Below, in pieces: positions 17,154 through 25,797 of a stretch of DNA of 64,000 nucleotides. Where the stretch lies: positions 24,737-88,736 of the forward strand of contig CAXXGF010000067.1 in NCBI GenBank assembly GCA_963677445.2. Reading direction: 5' to 3'. A program made the position numbers and the translations under genes. The notes below the pieces were generated by a model. That model made no database searches and was not told the DNA's origin. It saw nothing but the letters and a program-made list of their open reading frames with translations. Position 1 is the stretch's first letter; every line of letters begins with the position of its first letter. Origin of the DNA: G963677445 sp963677445 (GTDB taxonomy: Bacteria > Bacteroidota > Ignavibacteria > Ignavibacteriales > Melioribacteraceae).

Positions 17154-17681
17154 TTGAAAAAGTTAATCCTGCTCCTGTTTCTCCTGCACGGACTGTTTTC
17201 TGAAAATATTTTTTCACAAGGTGAAGAGCAACTCAGAGAAATCAATGACCAGGTATGGCAAAAATTCATTGTCGCTTTTAACACCGGGGATTTCAGTATA
17301 ATGAAAGAAATCCATTCGAAAGAGGTTATCAGAATACCCGCCAACAGAAAAGAGATTCTCGATTATAAAGCTTATATGGCGTTATATGATAAAAAGAATG
17401 AAACCTCCGCCGAAAAATCCTCAAAAAATCATTTCGAACTTCGTTTTTTTGAAAGGATCAACAATGGAGTTATTTCATCTGAGAGAGGAATTTACAAGTT
17501 AACTGTGGATAAAGGACTTCCAGGCGAAAGAGTACATTATGGAAAATTTTTTGTGATCCTGAAAAAAGAGAATGGTAAATGGAAAATCACCCTCGATTAT
17601 GATTCAAATGAAAATAAAACTATTGGCGGGGATGATTTTAACGCCGCGTTCCCTATGAACGCGTTTGATAAGTTTCAATAA
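17154..17681 (+). CDS. Secreted NTF2-like (DUF4440/SnoaL-type) protein
   Basis: A 175-residue protein with a signal peptide (KKLILLLFLLHGLFSENIFS) and one NTF2-like cone domain: VWQKFIVAFNTGDFSIMKEI at the start and KENGKWKITLDYDSNEN at the end, the usual closing strand. Such domains bind small ligands or act as enzymes in varied settings, so no reaction can be named. It starts with TTG, preceded by AGAGG at a good distance. The next gene, adenosine deaminase, also starts with TTG 31 bases later, so they may share a transcript. Confidence 0.78.
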   Translation: MKKLILLLFLLHGLFSENIFSQGEEQLREINDQVWQKFIVAFNTGDFSIMKEIHSKEVIRIPANRKEILDYKAYMALYDKKNETSAEKSSKNHFELRFFERINNGVISSERGIYKLTVDKGLPGERVHYGKFFVILKKENGKWKITLDYDSNENKTIGGDDFNAAFPMNAFDKFQ

Positions 17682-17712
17682 AAAAATCCATTAACTTCCG
17701 CGGGAGTTACTT

Positions 17713-18711
17713 TTGAATTACGAAGAAATAAAATTGCTGCCCAAGGTTGAGCTGCATCTTCACCTCGACTGCTCTTTAAGTTACAATGTGGTAAAAAAGC
17801 TGAAGCCCTCCATTGCTGAATCTGATTATATGGATTTGTTTGTCGCTCCTGAAAAATGCCATGATCTTGCCGATTTTCTAAAATGCACAGTCGGAGGAAT
17901 CGAACTGATGCAGAACAGGCGGGGCATTCAGTTTGCCGTCGATGACCTGTTTAGCCAGCTGAAGGAGGATAATGTAATTTATTCTGAAATCAGGTTTGCC
18001 CCTCTTCAGCATCTCGAAAGGGGACTTGAACCGGAAGAGGTTGTTGAAACGGCTGCCGAAAGAATTGAATATAATTCGCGATTATATAATATACCCGCCG
18101 GACTTATTTTATGCACACTCAGGCATTATTCCGCGAAAGAAAGTCTGGAAACGGTTAAACTGGTTGAAAGATATATTTCCAGTACCTGTGTTGCGGGATT
18201 CGATATAGCCGCGGATGAAGCCGGCTTCTCTGTTGATGAACATATAGCGGCTTTCAGGTACGCGAATGAAAAACTGCTGCCCTGTACAGCGCATGCCGGT
18301 GAAGCTAAAGGTCCGGATAGTGTCAGGGAAACGATAAAACATTTTGGGGTTGGCAGACTCGGCCATGGCGTCAGGAGTATTGAAGACCCGGAACTGATTG
18401 AATATTTAGTTGAAAATGGCATTCATCTTGAGATATGTCCCACATGTAATATCCAGACCGATATTTATCATACTTATAGTGAACACCCTGTTGATTTTTT
18501 ATATAATAAGGGAATATCCCTCGGAATAAATACCGACGCCCGCTCCCTTGTGAATATCACTCTGAACAATGAATATCAAAAGCTCAATCAATATTTTGGA
18601 TGGGAAACCGAACATTTTTTCCGGTGTAATAACTACGCTCTGGACGCGGCTTTTATCGATAGTGAGAAAAGAGTGAATCTGAAAAATATCCTGAAAACCT
18701 CTTTGAAATAG
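17713..18711 (+). CDS. add: Adenosine deaminase
   Basis: A 332-residue TIM-barrel metal hydrolase that turns adenosine (or deoxyadenosine) into inosine. Zinc ligands are seen in ELHLHLD (H15, H17), HAGEA (H194, with the catalytic E197) and NTDAR (D275); GRLGHGV carries the catalytic H218. Length is normal. In many deaminases the last motif is NTDDP; the NTDAR variant is a mild departure. The start is TTG with GGGAG upstream. The periplasmic nucleotidase gene on the other strand nearby would supply nucleosides. Confidence 0.92.
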   Translation: MNYEEIKLLPKVELHLHLDCSLSYNVVKKLKPSIAESDYMDLFVAPEKCHDLADFLKCTVGGIELMQNRRGIQFAVDDLFSQLKEDNVIYSEIRFAPLQHLERGLEPEEVVETAAERIEYNSRLYNIPAGLILCTLRHYSAKESLETVKLVERYISSTCVAGFDIAADEAGFSVDEHIAAFRYANEKLLPCTAHAGEAKGPDSVRETIKHFGVGRLGHGVRSIEDPELIEYLVENGIHLEICPTCNIQTDIYHTYSEHPVDFLYNKGISLGINTDARSLVNITLNNEYQKLNQYFGWETEHFFRCNNYALDAAFIDSEKRVNLKNILKTSLK

Positions 18712-19058
18712 TATGTTGTAAATCGAAGGTGGTATAAACACTAACAGCATAAACATGCCCGGTTCGATGTTCTTTTCCACCTTATACACCCAAATTAGAA
18801 AAAGAAACTGTCTGAGGCATACATCTCTTTTTTGGCAGGATATATTCGTTTAATCACGGTGAATTGATTTGCGACAGATTATTAATCCTGACTTTTTCGC
18901 CCTGTTTATGGATCATTTTTGTCATTGTTCCTGAAGATGATTTGGAATAGATTTGTTATTGCTAAATCTTTACAACACAAGAAGAAATCATATTTTTAGT
19001 GACAAAACTTTACTGAGGTATTCATAACCTTATTAAGAAAAATCCGGGGAGGTCTAAA
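18712..19058. other. Gene-free spacer
   Basis: AT-rich, no convincing gene, RNA or repeat. It ends in GGGGAGG just before the next start and must hold the promoter of the barrel gene that follows. Confidence 0.5.
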
Positions 19059-19697
19059 ATGAAACGAATGTTTTTTGTGGTCTGGTTCCTGCTATTTTTC
19101 GGCGCCCAAAATTATGCCGGCGACTTTTCCATCCGCGCCGGGATGAATCATTCCTGGTTATCTTATCCCGATGTATCCGAACTGGAAAACGAATTTAACT
19201 CCGGGTACAGCTTCGGAGCAGCGTATAACAATCAATTCCCCGGTAATATTTATTTTTCCGCGGGGTTCAGAGTTTTCACCGCCGGCCGGTACGATGAAAT
19301 TAGTTATATGGATATGACAGAGACCGTGGAAATTGATCACATGTATTTATCCATACCAATAAAAGCCGGATATACATTCTGGAGTTGCCTGACTCCTTAT
19401 ATCAACCTGGAACCCGGTTATCTGCTGAGCAGCCGGATTAAATATGACGCGATAATGGGCGATGCCGCAGACAGAGATATCCTGGAAGAAATGAACAAGT
19501 TTAATCTGTTCATGGGGCCTGGTCTGAAATTTGATTTCGGGATAATGAAACAAAGGTTCTCGCTATCCGGCGAAATAAATTTTGGCCTGCTCAGGGTTCC
19601 AAAAGAGGGAGAATTCACCGATGGCGCTCTATCAACAAGAAGCTGGGTCGATTGGCGAACCCGTGAAATCCTGGTTACACTGGAATATCATCTTTAG
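19059..19697 (+). CDS. Outer-membrane beta-barrel protein
   Basis: A 212-residue protein with a signal peptide (MKRMFFVVWFLLFFGAQNYA) followed by alternating polar and hydrophobic strands with aromatic ends, for example YSFGAAYNNQFPGNIYFSAG and FNLFMGPGLKFDFGI, closing with an aromatic-rich strand ending LEYHL. This is the PorT/OMP_b-brl type of eight-stranded barrel common in the FCB group. No specific role can be assigned. GGGGAGG lies just upstream. A GTAGGGGCG hairpin follows the stop by 17 bases. Confidence 0.82.
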   Translation: MKRMFFVVWFLLFFGAQNYAGDFSIRAGMNHSWLSYPDVSELENEFNSGYSFGAAYNNQFPGNIYFSAGFRVFTAGRYDEISYMDMTETVEIDHMYLSIPIKAGYTFWSCLTPYINLEPGYLLSSRIKYDAIMGDAADRDILEEMNKFNLFMGPGLKFDFGIMKQRFSLSGEINFGLLRVPKEGEFTDGALSTRSWVDWRTREILVTLEYHL

Positions 19698-19714
19698 ATT
19701 CTTTTAATATTACT

Positions 19715-19741
19715 GTAGGGGCGTCCCTTGTGGGCGCCCTT
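19715..19741. repeat. GTAGGGGCG-type hairpin repeat, copy 2
   Basis: Sister of the hairpin at 395-421, with stem GGGCGTCCC/GGGCGCCC around TTGT. It follows the barrel gene's stop closely and is followed by only two T residues, so it could be a weak transcription end. Confidence 0.6.
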
Positions 19742-19843
19742 CACATCTCCCGCGCGACAAAAATACAACACTATTCTTTATGCTTTGACCTGCCTAAAAA
19801 ACCATGGTTGCCGAGGATGTCGGTTTAATATCAAATTTGTATT

Positions 19844-22474
19844 TCATCCCTGCCCCGTGAACTGCCTTTTATACTCAGAGGGGGTTTTACCTGTAAACTT
19901 TTTAAACGCGGTATTGAAAGAACTTTTTGAATTAAATCCCACCTCATAGGCTATCTGTATTATCTGCATATTCAGCGAACCATTTTTCTCAAGCAGTGTC
20001 TTCGCTTCATTAATTCTGCAGGAATTTATATAATCGTTGTAATTTTTACCCATCCGGGTATTTATCACCTGCGATAAATGTTCCCTCGGAAAAGATAAAA
20101 CTTCCGAAAGCTGCTTTAATGTAAACCCTGAATTTTTGTATTGTTTCTGATCTTCAATAACAAATTTTATTTTCTCCATTATCTCATTAATATCGGCTTT
20201 ATTAAGAGAAGAAGTTTTATACTTATTTTTAATCTTTTGTCTTTTCAGGCTGTAGTAGTAGCCGGCAGAAAATAGAAGGATTACACCTCCGATAAAAATG
20301 AAAAAGGCGTTTGTTTTATAAAAAGGATCGCTTATCACAAGGATAAGATCATAGGCCGGTTTCCAGTCTTCGCCGAAACTTCTGGTTTCAATCACCATCC
20401 TGTAGCTGCCCGATTTAGGATCGTCAACCGAAATAATATTTTCTTTTGAATATTGCCATTTGCTTTTCTCATTAACGCTGACCAGTTTATAACGGTACCA
20501 GGAAATTTCCTTTGAGAAGGAGATGGTATTAAATTCAAACCTGATAAAGTCACGGGCTGAAGAAAATGTCAGACTGTCTGTTCCCTCACCTGTTTTTATC
20601 AGGTTAAATAGCAGTGTATCTTTTTCGGTATATATTTTATTAAAATAGGCCCGGTGGAAATAGTCTTTTTCGAGGTACTGGTTTATTTTAAAAGCCGATA
20701 CTCCCCCGGTTGATCCGAACCAGGCTTTGCCGAAGTTATCGACAGGAATAATTGCGTCGCTGATATCATTTCCCGGCAGATCCTCTCTTGATGTAAAAAA
20801 GTTAATATCTCCCTTATCCCATACTGCCAGCCCGTCCGAAGTTCCAATAAGAACTATTCCATCGTAATATCCGAGTGAGTTTATAATATTTCCCGGCAAA
20901 CCATCATTGATATCAAGTGTATCTGTAATTCCGTTTTCATTCAGTATATTCAGTCCCCGTTTTGTCGCTATCCAGATTCCGCTGCCGGGCACATCCAGAA
21001 CCGAATTAACAATGTCGCTGCCCAGACCATTATTGACCGAATAATGAATTACCTCTTTCCCGTTATAACAGTAGAGACCATCGTTATAAGCCGCGAACCA
21101 CATATCACCCGAATGATCCTCATAGATATAAGTAACTGATATTTTATCCGGCAAATAAGAAAACAGCTCCCATTTGTCATCGCAAAGCTGCCAGGCTCCG
21201 TCATTTCTTTTTCCCATCCACAGGGTCCCCTGCGAGTCAGTAAAAACGTCGAAAATTCCGCCGCCGGGATTTTCAGTATTATATAAACTCATGCCGGAAT
21301 CGGAATATTTATAAAGAGAGTTATCGGCGGCAATAATAATATCTCCCGAAGGGATTTCCGCCGCGCCTGAAACATTTATGAAAGAGTATCCGGTGTAGGC
21401 ATTAAAAAATTTTGTGTCCTCGCAACTGAATGCCGCGCATCCCCTTGTGGCCGCTGAAACCCAGATCCTGTCTCTGCTGTCGTGTAAAAGCACTTTTCCA
21501 TAATAGGAAGAAAAACCATTTTCTACGGTAAAATTAAAAAAGAAACTTTCACTCAGCTTATAAAGCCCCTTTCCATAACTGCCGCACCAGATGTTGTTTT
21601 CTTTGTCGATAATTACATTTCTCATCAGAAGAGCGTTGATCTCATCAAAAATGTAAACCTCGCCCAATGAGTTTTCAACTATTCTTCGCAGGCCGAAATT
21701 ACCTGAAAACCATATAGCGGTGTTTTTATTTTCAGCAAATCCGTTTATATACACTCCCGGAATTGAAAACATTTTTTCCCATGTTTTATCTTTCAGCCGG
21801 TAAACTCCTTCGTTTTGAAATCCGGCCCAGTATTCTCCCCCTGAATGAAGGATAATCGCGGTAATATTGTAATTTTCATTCGGGAACAAAGGAAAAACCG
21901 CGCCATTTCTGAATTCATTAACTCCCCCGTCCGATATAATGTATGTACAGTACCTGTCCCTTGAAATATCGCGGATGCGGTTATGATATAATCCTCCCTC
22001 GGAATTATAATGAAAAACGTTCTCTCCCCTGGTATAAAAACAGCCATGGTTTTGTGTGCCAATCAAAATCCCTTTTTCATAAACAATAAAATCATTTATC
22101 TTAACCGCGTTAATGGGAAGTGTAATCTTATACCTGCTGAATTCTGTTCCGTCAAACTGCCACATTTCACCTTCCTTATTCAGCAACAGCAAATTGCCCT
22201 CAGGCGACCGGGCTATCGTTGAAATTTGGGAGCTGAAAAGATCATACGGTTCACGAAAGTTATAAAACCTGCGGCCATCGAAACAGCTCAGCCCGTTAAT
22301 GGTGCCAATCCATAAAAATCCGGTTGAATCCTGGTATAATGATCGTACGGCGGATTGCACCAGTCCGTCATGTATATTGTAATTTTTTATTATATATTCT
22401 TCCGCCAGGGTAGTCTCAAGCAGGATGAAGAGGATAAAAACCACCCGCAGAACAGCAGATAAAAATCTTTTCAT
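19844..22474 (-). CDS. Membrane-anchored propeller/Y_Y_Y sensor with AraC-type DNA-binding domain
   Basis: An 876-residue protein. A signal anchor is followed by many two-component-regulator propeller repeats (for example SLYQDSTGFLWIGTINGLSC and DIVNSVLDVPGSGIWIATKR), a Y_Y_Y domain (FEFNTISFSKEISWYRYKLV), a membrane helix near residues 721-742 and an AraC/HTH_18 domain (about 760-870) with EVGFNSKSSFNTAFKKFTGK and TPSEYKRQF. This is the plan of Bacteroides hybrid two-component systems, but the histidine kinase and receiver modules are missing, so a periplasmic signal would pass directly through the membrane to the DNA-binding part. Ligand and targets are unknown; the cargo genes nearby are possible targets. 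Confidence 0.9.
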   Translation of the reverse strand: MKRFLSAVLRVVFILFILLETTLAEEYIIKNYNIHDGLVQSAVRSLYQDSTGFLWIGTINGLSCFDGRRFYNFREPYDLFSSQISTIARSPEGNLLLLNKEGEMWQFDGTEFSRYKITLPINAVKINDFIVYEKGILIGTQNHGCFYTRGENVFHYNSEGGLYHNRIRDISRDRYCTYIISDGGVNEFRNGAVFPLFPNENYNITAIILHSGGEYWAGFQNEGVYRLKDKTWEKMFSIPGVYINGFAENKNTAIWFSGNFGLRRIVENSLGEVYIFDEINALLMRNVIIDKENNIWCGSYGKGLYKLSESFFFNFTVENGFSSYYGKVLLHDSRDRIWVSAATRGCAAFSCEDTKFFNAYTGYSFINVSGAAEIPSGDIIIAADNSLYKYSDSGMSLYNTENPGGGIFDVFTDSQGTLWMGKRNDGAWQLCDDKWELFSYLPDKISVTYIYEDHSGDMWFAAYNDGLYCYNGKEVIHYSVNNGLGSDIVNSVLDVPGSGIWIATKRGLNILNENGITDTLDINDGLPGNIINSLGYYDGIVLIGTSDGLAVWDKGDINFFTSREDLPGNDISDAIIPVDNFGKAWFGSTGGVSAFKINQYLEKDYFHRAYFNKIYTEKDTLLFNLIKTGEGTDSLTFSSARDFIRFEFNTISFSKEISWYRYKLVSVNEKSKWQYSKENIISVDDPKSGSYRMVIETRSFGEDWKPAYDLILVISDPFYKTNAFFIFIGGVILLFSAGYYYSLKRQKIKNKYKTSSLNKADINEIMEKIKFVIEDQKQYKNSGFTLKQLSEVLSFPREHLSQVINTRMGKNYNDYINSCRINEAKTLLEKNGSLNMQIIQIAYEVGFNSKSSFNTAFKKFTGKTPSEYKRQFTGQG

Positions 22475-23125
22475 ATTAATCCGGATATTTATCCCTGAAA
22501 CATTAACAATTCCTGAAAATAATTCAAGTGATCAATGAATCCCTAAGTAATTATTGCTTCCAGGAATTATTCTTTCACTCTTGTTTGCAGAATTCACCCA
22601 TCTTATCGGATCAAACCCCTGTAGAGACAAGGCATGCCTTGTCTCTTAAAATATTGGTAAAAAAAATAAAAGCAAAAATTCATGTGTTCCGCGGGCACAT
22701 GATTTTATTGCGCTGAATAAATTATCATTCCTGTTTTGCGGTGTTTTGGATGAACAATTCCCATTGCATAGCAGGGTATTATGGTATGCCGCAGCGGGAA
22801 CCACCTGATCCCGTCAATTTCTGAACCATGATTAAAAGGATTTCAGGATTACATGATTAAAAATCGGTATCGGTATCGTTTTTCTATTTGGGTCAGCAGA
22901 AATACCATAACAAAAATGCTCCTCCTTTTCTCCCCTATGCCTTCAAAGTTTCCCACGCAAATGTAGAGACAAGGCATGCCTTGTCTCTACAAATGGCAAA
23001 AAAAATCCGTTTCAGATGATAGGGCAGACTCCGGAGCTGAATATTATTCCGGAGCGCAAATATGGTGTATCTTACTGCGCAAACACCGTCCGGGATTTTT
23101 TATACCTGTTCTCCCTGAGAAAAAT
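22475..23125. other. Gene-free spacer with two 28-bp palindromes
   Basis: No gene is seen. The 28-bp palindrome GTAGAGACAAGG(CA) occurs at 22621-22648 (last bases changed to TA) and again complete at 22963-22990. A short hexamer tract, ATCGGTATCGGTATCG, lies at about 22863-22878, of the same style as the GATTAC tracts elsewhere. Confidence 0.7.
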
Positions 23126-24256
23126 TTATTTTAAAAGAATCATTTTTTTTGTGCCTGTAAAATCCTTTCCGATGATACGGTAGAGATATATTCCGCTTTC
23201 CAGACCCTGTGAATTAAAATTAATTTTGTGGTAACCCGGCTCCATATATTTTTCCACAAGGGTAAGAACCTCTGAACCGAGTATATTATAAATTTTCAGA
23301 GAAATATTCGCTCCCTGTCCGAGTGAAAAACCTATTGTAGTTGAGGGATTAAAAGGATTTGGGTAATTCTGACTCAGCTCAAAATTATTGGGTGAAGGAT
23401 CAGGTTCCATACTTGTTGCCGGCAAATCAACAATATATAAAGAATGCTCGCCGTTAACTTTTCCGGCGACCACGACCTGAGTTCCATCAGAAGACCAGTC
23501 GGGCATTGTGCATTCGGGCAGCTCCGATGTAAGCCTGAAAGCATTGCCCCCATCGGCATCCATTATCCACACCTGGTCCTCGCCGCTCCTGTCTGAAACG
23601 AACAATATTTTGCTTCCGTCAGGAGAAAAACGGGCGCGGTCATCATACCATGAATTATTGGTCAACCTTGTCGGTGTTCCTCCCGAGGCGGGGATGGTGT
23701 ATATTTCCCTGTTGCCATCTCTTTCAGAAGTGAACACAATTTTAGAACCATTCGGATGCCAGGTCGCGTGGAAATCATGCGCCGGATTATTTGTCAGCTT
23801 TACCGCGTTTGAACCATCTATATTTCTTTTCCATATTTCCACATCACTCCCCATATAAACAAACTGTTCACCATCAGGGGACCAGTCGGGCGCGAAACAT
23901 CCCCTTTCAGTAATTTTTTCATAAGAACCTCCTGACACCGCAATACGGCATATCCTCAGGGGACCGTCGATATCCCTGATATCAAAAAGCAGCTCTTTGG
24001 AATCAGGGGACCACGACAGGTAAAAATCACCGCTCGTCACCGGGTCCATATTCACTTTAACAGTACCGGATCCGTCAAGATATGTAATCCAGATAATAGA
24101 TTCAGCCGGGTCCCATGTCGAACTGGCAATCATTGTCCCGTCCGGCGACCACACGGGATGATTTGATCCGATTGAACTATTCGTAAGCTGAGTTACCTGC
24201 CCCGGTATCAGTCCGGCTGATAAAAGTAACAAACACATAATCAAAATTCTTTTCAT
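23126..24256 (-). CDS. T9SS-sorted TolB-like beta-propeller protein
   Basis: A 376-residue secreted protein. After the signal peptide (MKRILIMCLLLLSAGLIPGQ) come five to six WD40-like/PD40 repeats of the TolB type: HPVWSPDGTMIASS, LSWSPDSKELLFD, PDWSPDGEQFVYMG, ATWHPNGSKIVFTS, ARFSPDGSKILFVS, PDWSSDGTQVVVAG. The last 85 residues are a T9SS type A sorting domain with ELSQNYPNPFNPSTTIGFSL and a terminal KKMILLK. The propeller probably binds a surface or protein partner; true TolB partners (Pal, TolA) are not encoded nearby. It follows the next gene by 21 bases in the same direction. Confidence 0.92.
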   Translation of the reverse strand: MKRILIMCLLLLSAGLIPGQVTQLTNSSIGSNHPVWSPDGTMIASSTWDPAESIIWITYLDGSGTVKVNMDPVTSGDFYLSWSPDSKELLFDIRDIDGPLRICRIAVSGGSYEKITERGCFAPDWSPDGEQFVYMGSDVEIWKRNIDGSNAVKLTNNPAHDFHATWHPNGSKIVFTSERDGNREIYTIPASGGTPTRLTNNSWYDDRARFSPDGSKILFVSDRSGEDQVWIMDADGGNAFRLTSELPECTMPDWSSDGTQVVVAGKVNGEHSLYIVDLPATSMEPDPSPNNFELSQNYPNPFNPSTTIGFSLGQGANISLKIYNILGSEVLTLVEKYMEPGYHKINFNSQGLESGIYLYRIIGKDFTGTKKMILLK

Positions 24257-24277
24257 AATTATTTTCCCCGTTCTGAT

Positions 24278-25450
24278 TTATCGTAATAATGTCATCTTTT
24301 TTGTAATTGCTTTTTTGCCCGATCTTAATCTGCAAAAATAAGTCCCTGAACTGACCTCATAACCCCTTTCATCTCTTCCGTTCCAGAGCTCGTGATAATG
24401 CCCGGGATTTCTGTGCCCGTTAAACAAAGTTATTATTTTCTCTCCCGCCATGTTAAATATTGAAATATCTGTTGCCGCGGTTTTTCCAATCGAATAGTAT
24501 ATTCTGGTTTCCGGATTAAATGGATTTGGGTAATTCTGGTGAAGCGTAAATTTTTCCGGCGCGGATAAATCTTCCCCCGAAACAGATGTCATCGCTACAA
24601 GCTCTTCGGAAGATATACCCGTTTCTCCAATGCCGCGGGAATAATAAAAGTCGAATCCGCTCCAGGTTTCAATAATTTTTTCATCCAGCGAAATCCGCCA
24701 AATTTTATTGAAATCATTCCTGAAAGAAATATATATGTTATTGCTGTCGGGATCGCAGACAATGCTGAACCGGGTCGCGAATCCGCCGCTTTGCCTGCAG
24801 CGGCTCAATCCCTCAAATCCCTTCATTATTGAAAAGGAATCGTTATTGTCCCTTACATACTCATATAATGTTTTATATCTCGCCGCGCCGACCCCTGTCA
24901 CAGATGTGTATGGCTGTCCGGCAAACTTATAAAGCGGGAAGTTTGACATTATAAGCATATTATTTTCCATGTCGGTAACGTGATTTACCGTATCGCCTGA
25001 TTCAGCGACAAAAGCCTGATGCGGTCCCGCTATCATTTCATGCAGAGTTATTTGTGGATATTGGCGGAGCAGCCGCTGGCTTTCAGTAAGAAATTCTCTT
25101 ATATAACCCGCGCTATTAAATGATGTAAGAGATATTATAAACAACTCTGAGAAGAAGAGGTCAAGGGGACCCGGATTGCTTACCCCGGTCTGTTGCGGGT
25201 ACTGCATCTGGGCATTTGTAAATATTCCTTTGTCATTCACCCCGACCACATCTGAGTTGCCGTCGAACCTGATCCTGAAATAGTCGGTTATTCCTTCGGT
25301 TTCAATCGTCAGAATAAGGGGTGTGGAAGGGTAATCAAAATTCATCCCGTATATTGGTCTTGTGCCATAAGAAGCAAAGCTGGTGCAGGCATTAATTTTA
25401 ACTGAACCGCTAAAGAGAAAAATAACGAGAGTCGTTAACAGATATTTCAT
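24278..25450 (-). CDS. T9SS-sorted Ntn-hydrolase (C45/choloylglycine hydrolase-like)
   Basis: A 390-residue secreted protein. The signal peptide ends ...KINA and the next residue, C22, begins CTSFASYGTRPIYGMNFDYP, the typical start of N-terminal-nucleophile linear amide hydrolases of the penicillin V acylase/C45 type. Cleavage by signal peptidase would therefore free the catalytic cysteine. Further family features are GVNDKGIFTNAQM and a central CDPDSNNIYISF block. The last 80 residues are a T9SS sorting domain (LHQNYPNPFNPETRIYYSIG). Substrate could be an acylated amide; it is not predictable. IxAC at the cleavage site could also be read as a lipobox, but a lipidated Cys would disable the enzyme. 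Confidence 0.82.
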   Translation of the reverse strand: MKYLLTTLVIFLFSGSVKINACTSFASYGTRPIYGMNFDYPSTPLILTIETEGITDYFRIRFDGNSDVVGVNDKGIFTNAQMQYPQQTGVSNPGPLDLFFSELFIISLTSFNSAGYIREFLTESQRLLRQYPQITLHEMIAGPHQAFVAESGDTVNHVTDMENNMLIMSNFPLYKFAGQPYTSVTGVGAARYKTLYEYVRDNNDSFSIMKGFEGLSRCRQSGGFATRFSIVCDPDSNNIYISFRNDFNKIWRISLDEKIIETWSGFDFYYSRGIGETGISSEELVAMTSVSGEDLSAPEKFTLHQNYPNPFNPETRIYYSIGKTAATDISIFNMAGEKIITLFNGHRNPGHYHELWNGRDERGYEVSSGTYFCRLRSGKKAITKKMTLLR

Positions 25451-25590
25451 AATAGTTCTCCGGATATTTTTACCGGAAAACTAAGTTCAGTCACACATCC
25501 TTTCGCCCGGAATAATTATTTCATACCTCAATTGCGGGGTAGAAATCGGGAACCCTGAGCTGACAGAGCCAGAAATAAATACGACTGACC

Positions 25591-25640
25591 GGTGGCTGAG
25601 CGGAGTTGAAGCCCCGCCGTTGGTTTCGATTCGCTCAACC
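25591..25640. repeat. TGAGCGGAGTT inverted repeat in a 347-bp spacer
   Basis: Arms GGCTGAGCGGAGTTGAAGCC and TGGTTTCGATTCGCTCAACC form an imperfect inverted pair, the same family as 9832-9892. The rest of the 25451-25797 spacer shows no gene. Confidence 0.55.
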
Positions 25641-25797
25641 ATTAGCTTACATTCGCAAAAATTTTTGATATTCCGAGGAATTCAATAAACTCACCCTTGC
25701 CGTAGACATCCCAACAGCAAGTGTGAGTTTCAGACTTTTCACACAATCTCTTTACATCCGGGTAAAAAATAAACCTGAAATATTGTAATTGGCTTTA

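Noticed and set aside
16886..17203. Frame reading IFDAFSVAAGERVIKPP, with a twin at 61228-61473
   Set aside because: Both come from the hairpin-chain repeat, in which stems happen to be open in one frame; no start signal.
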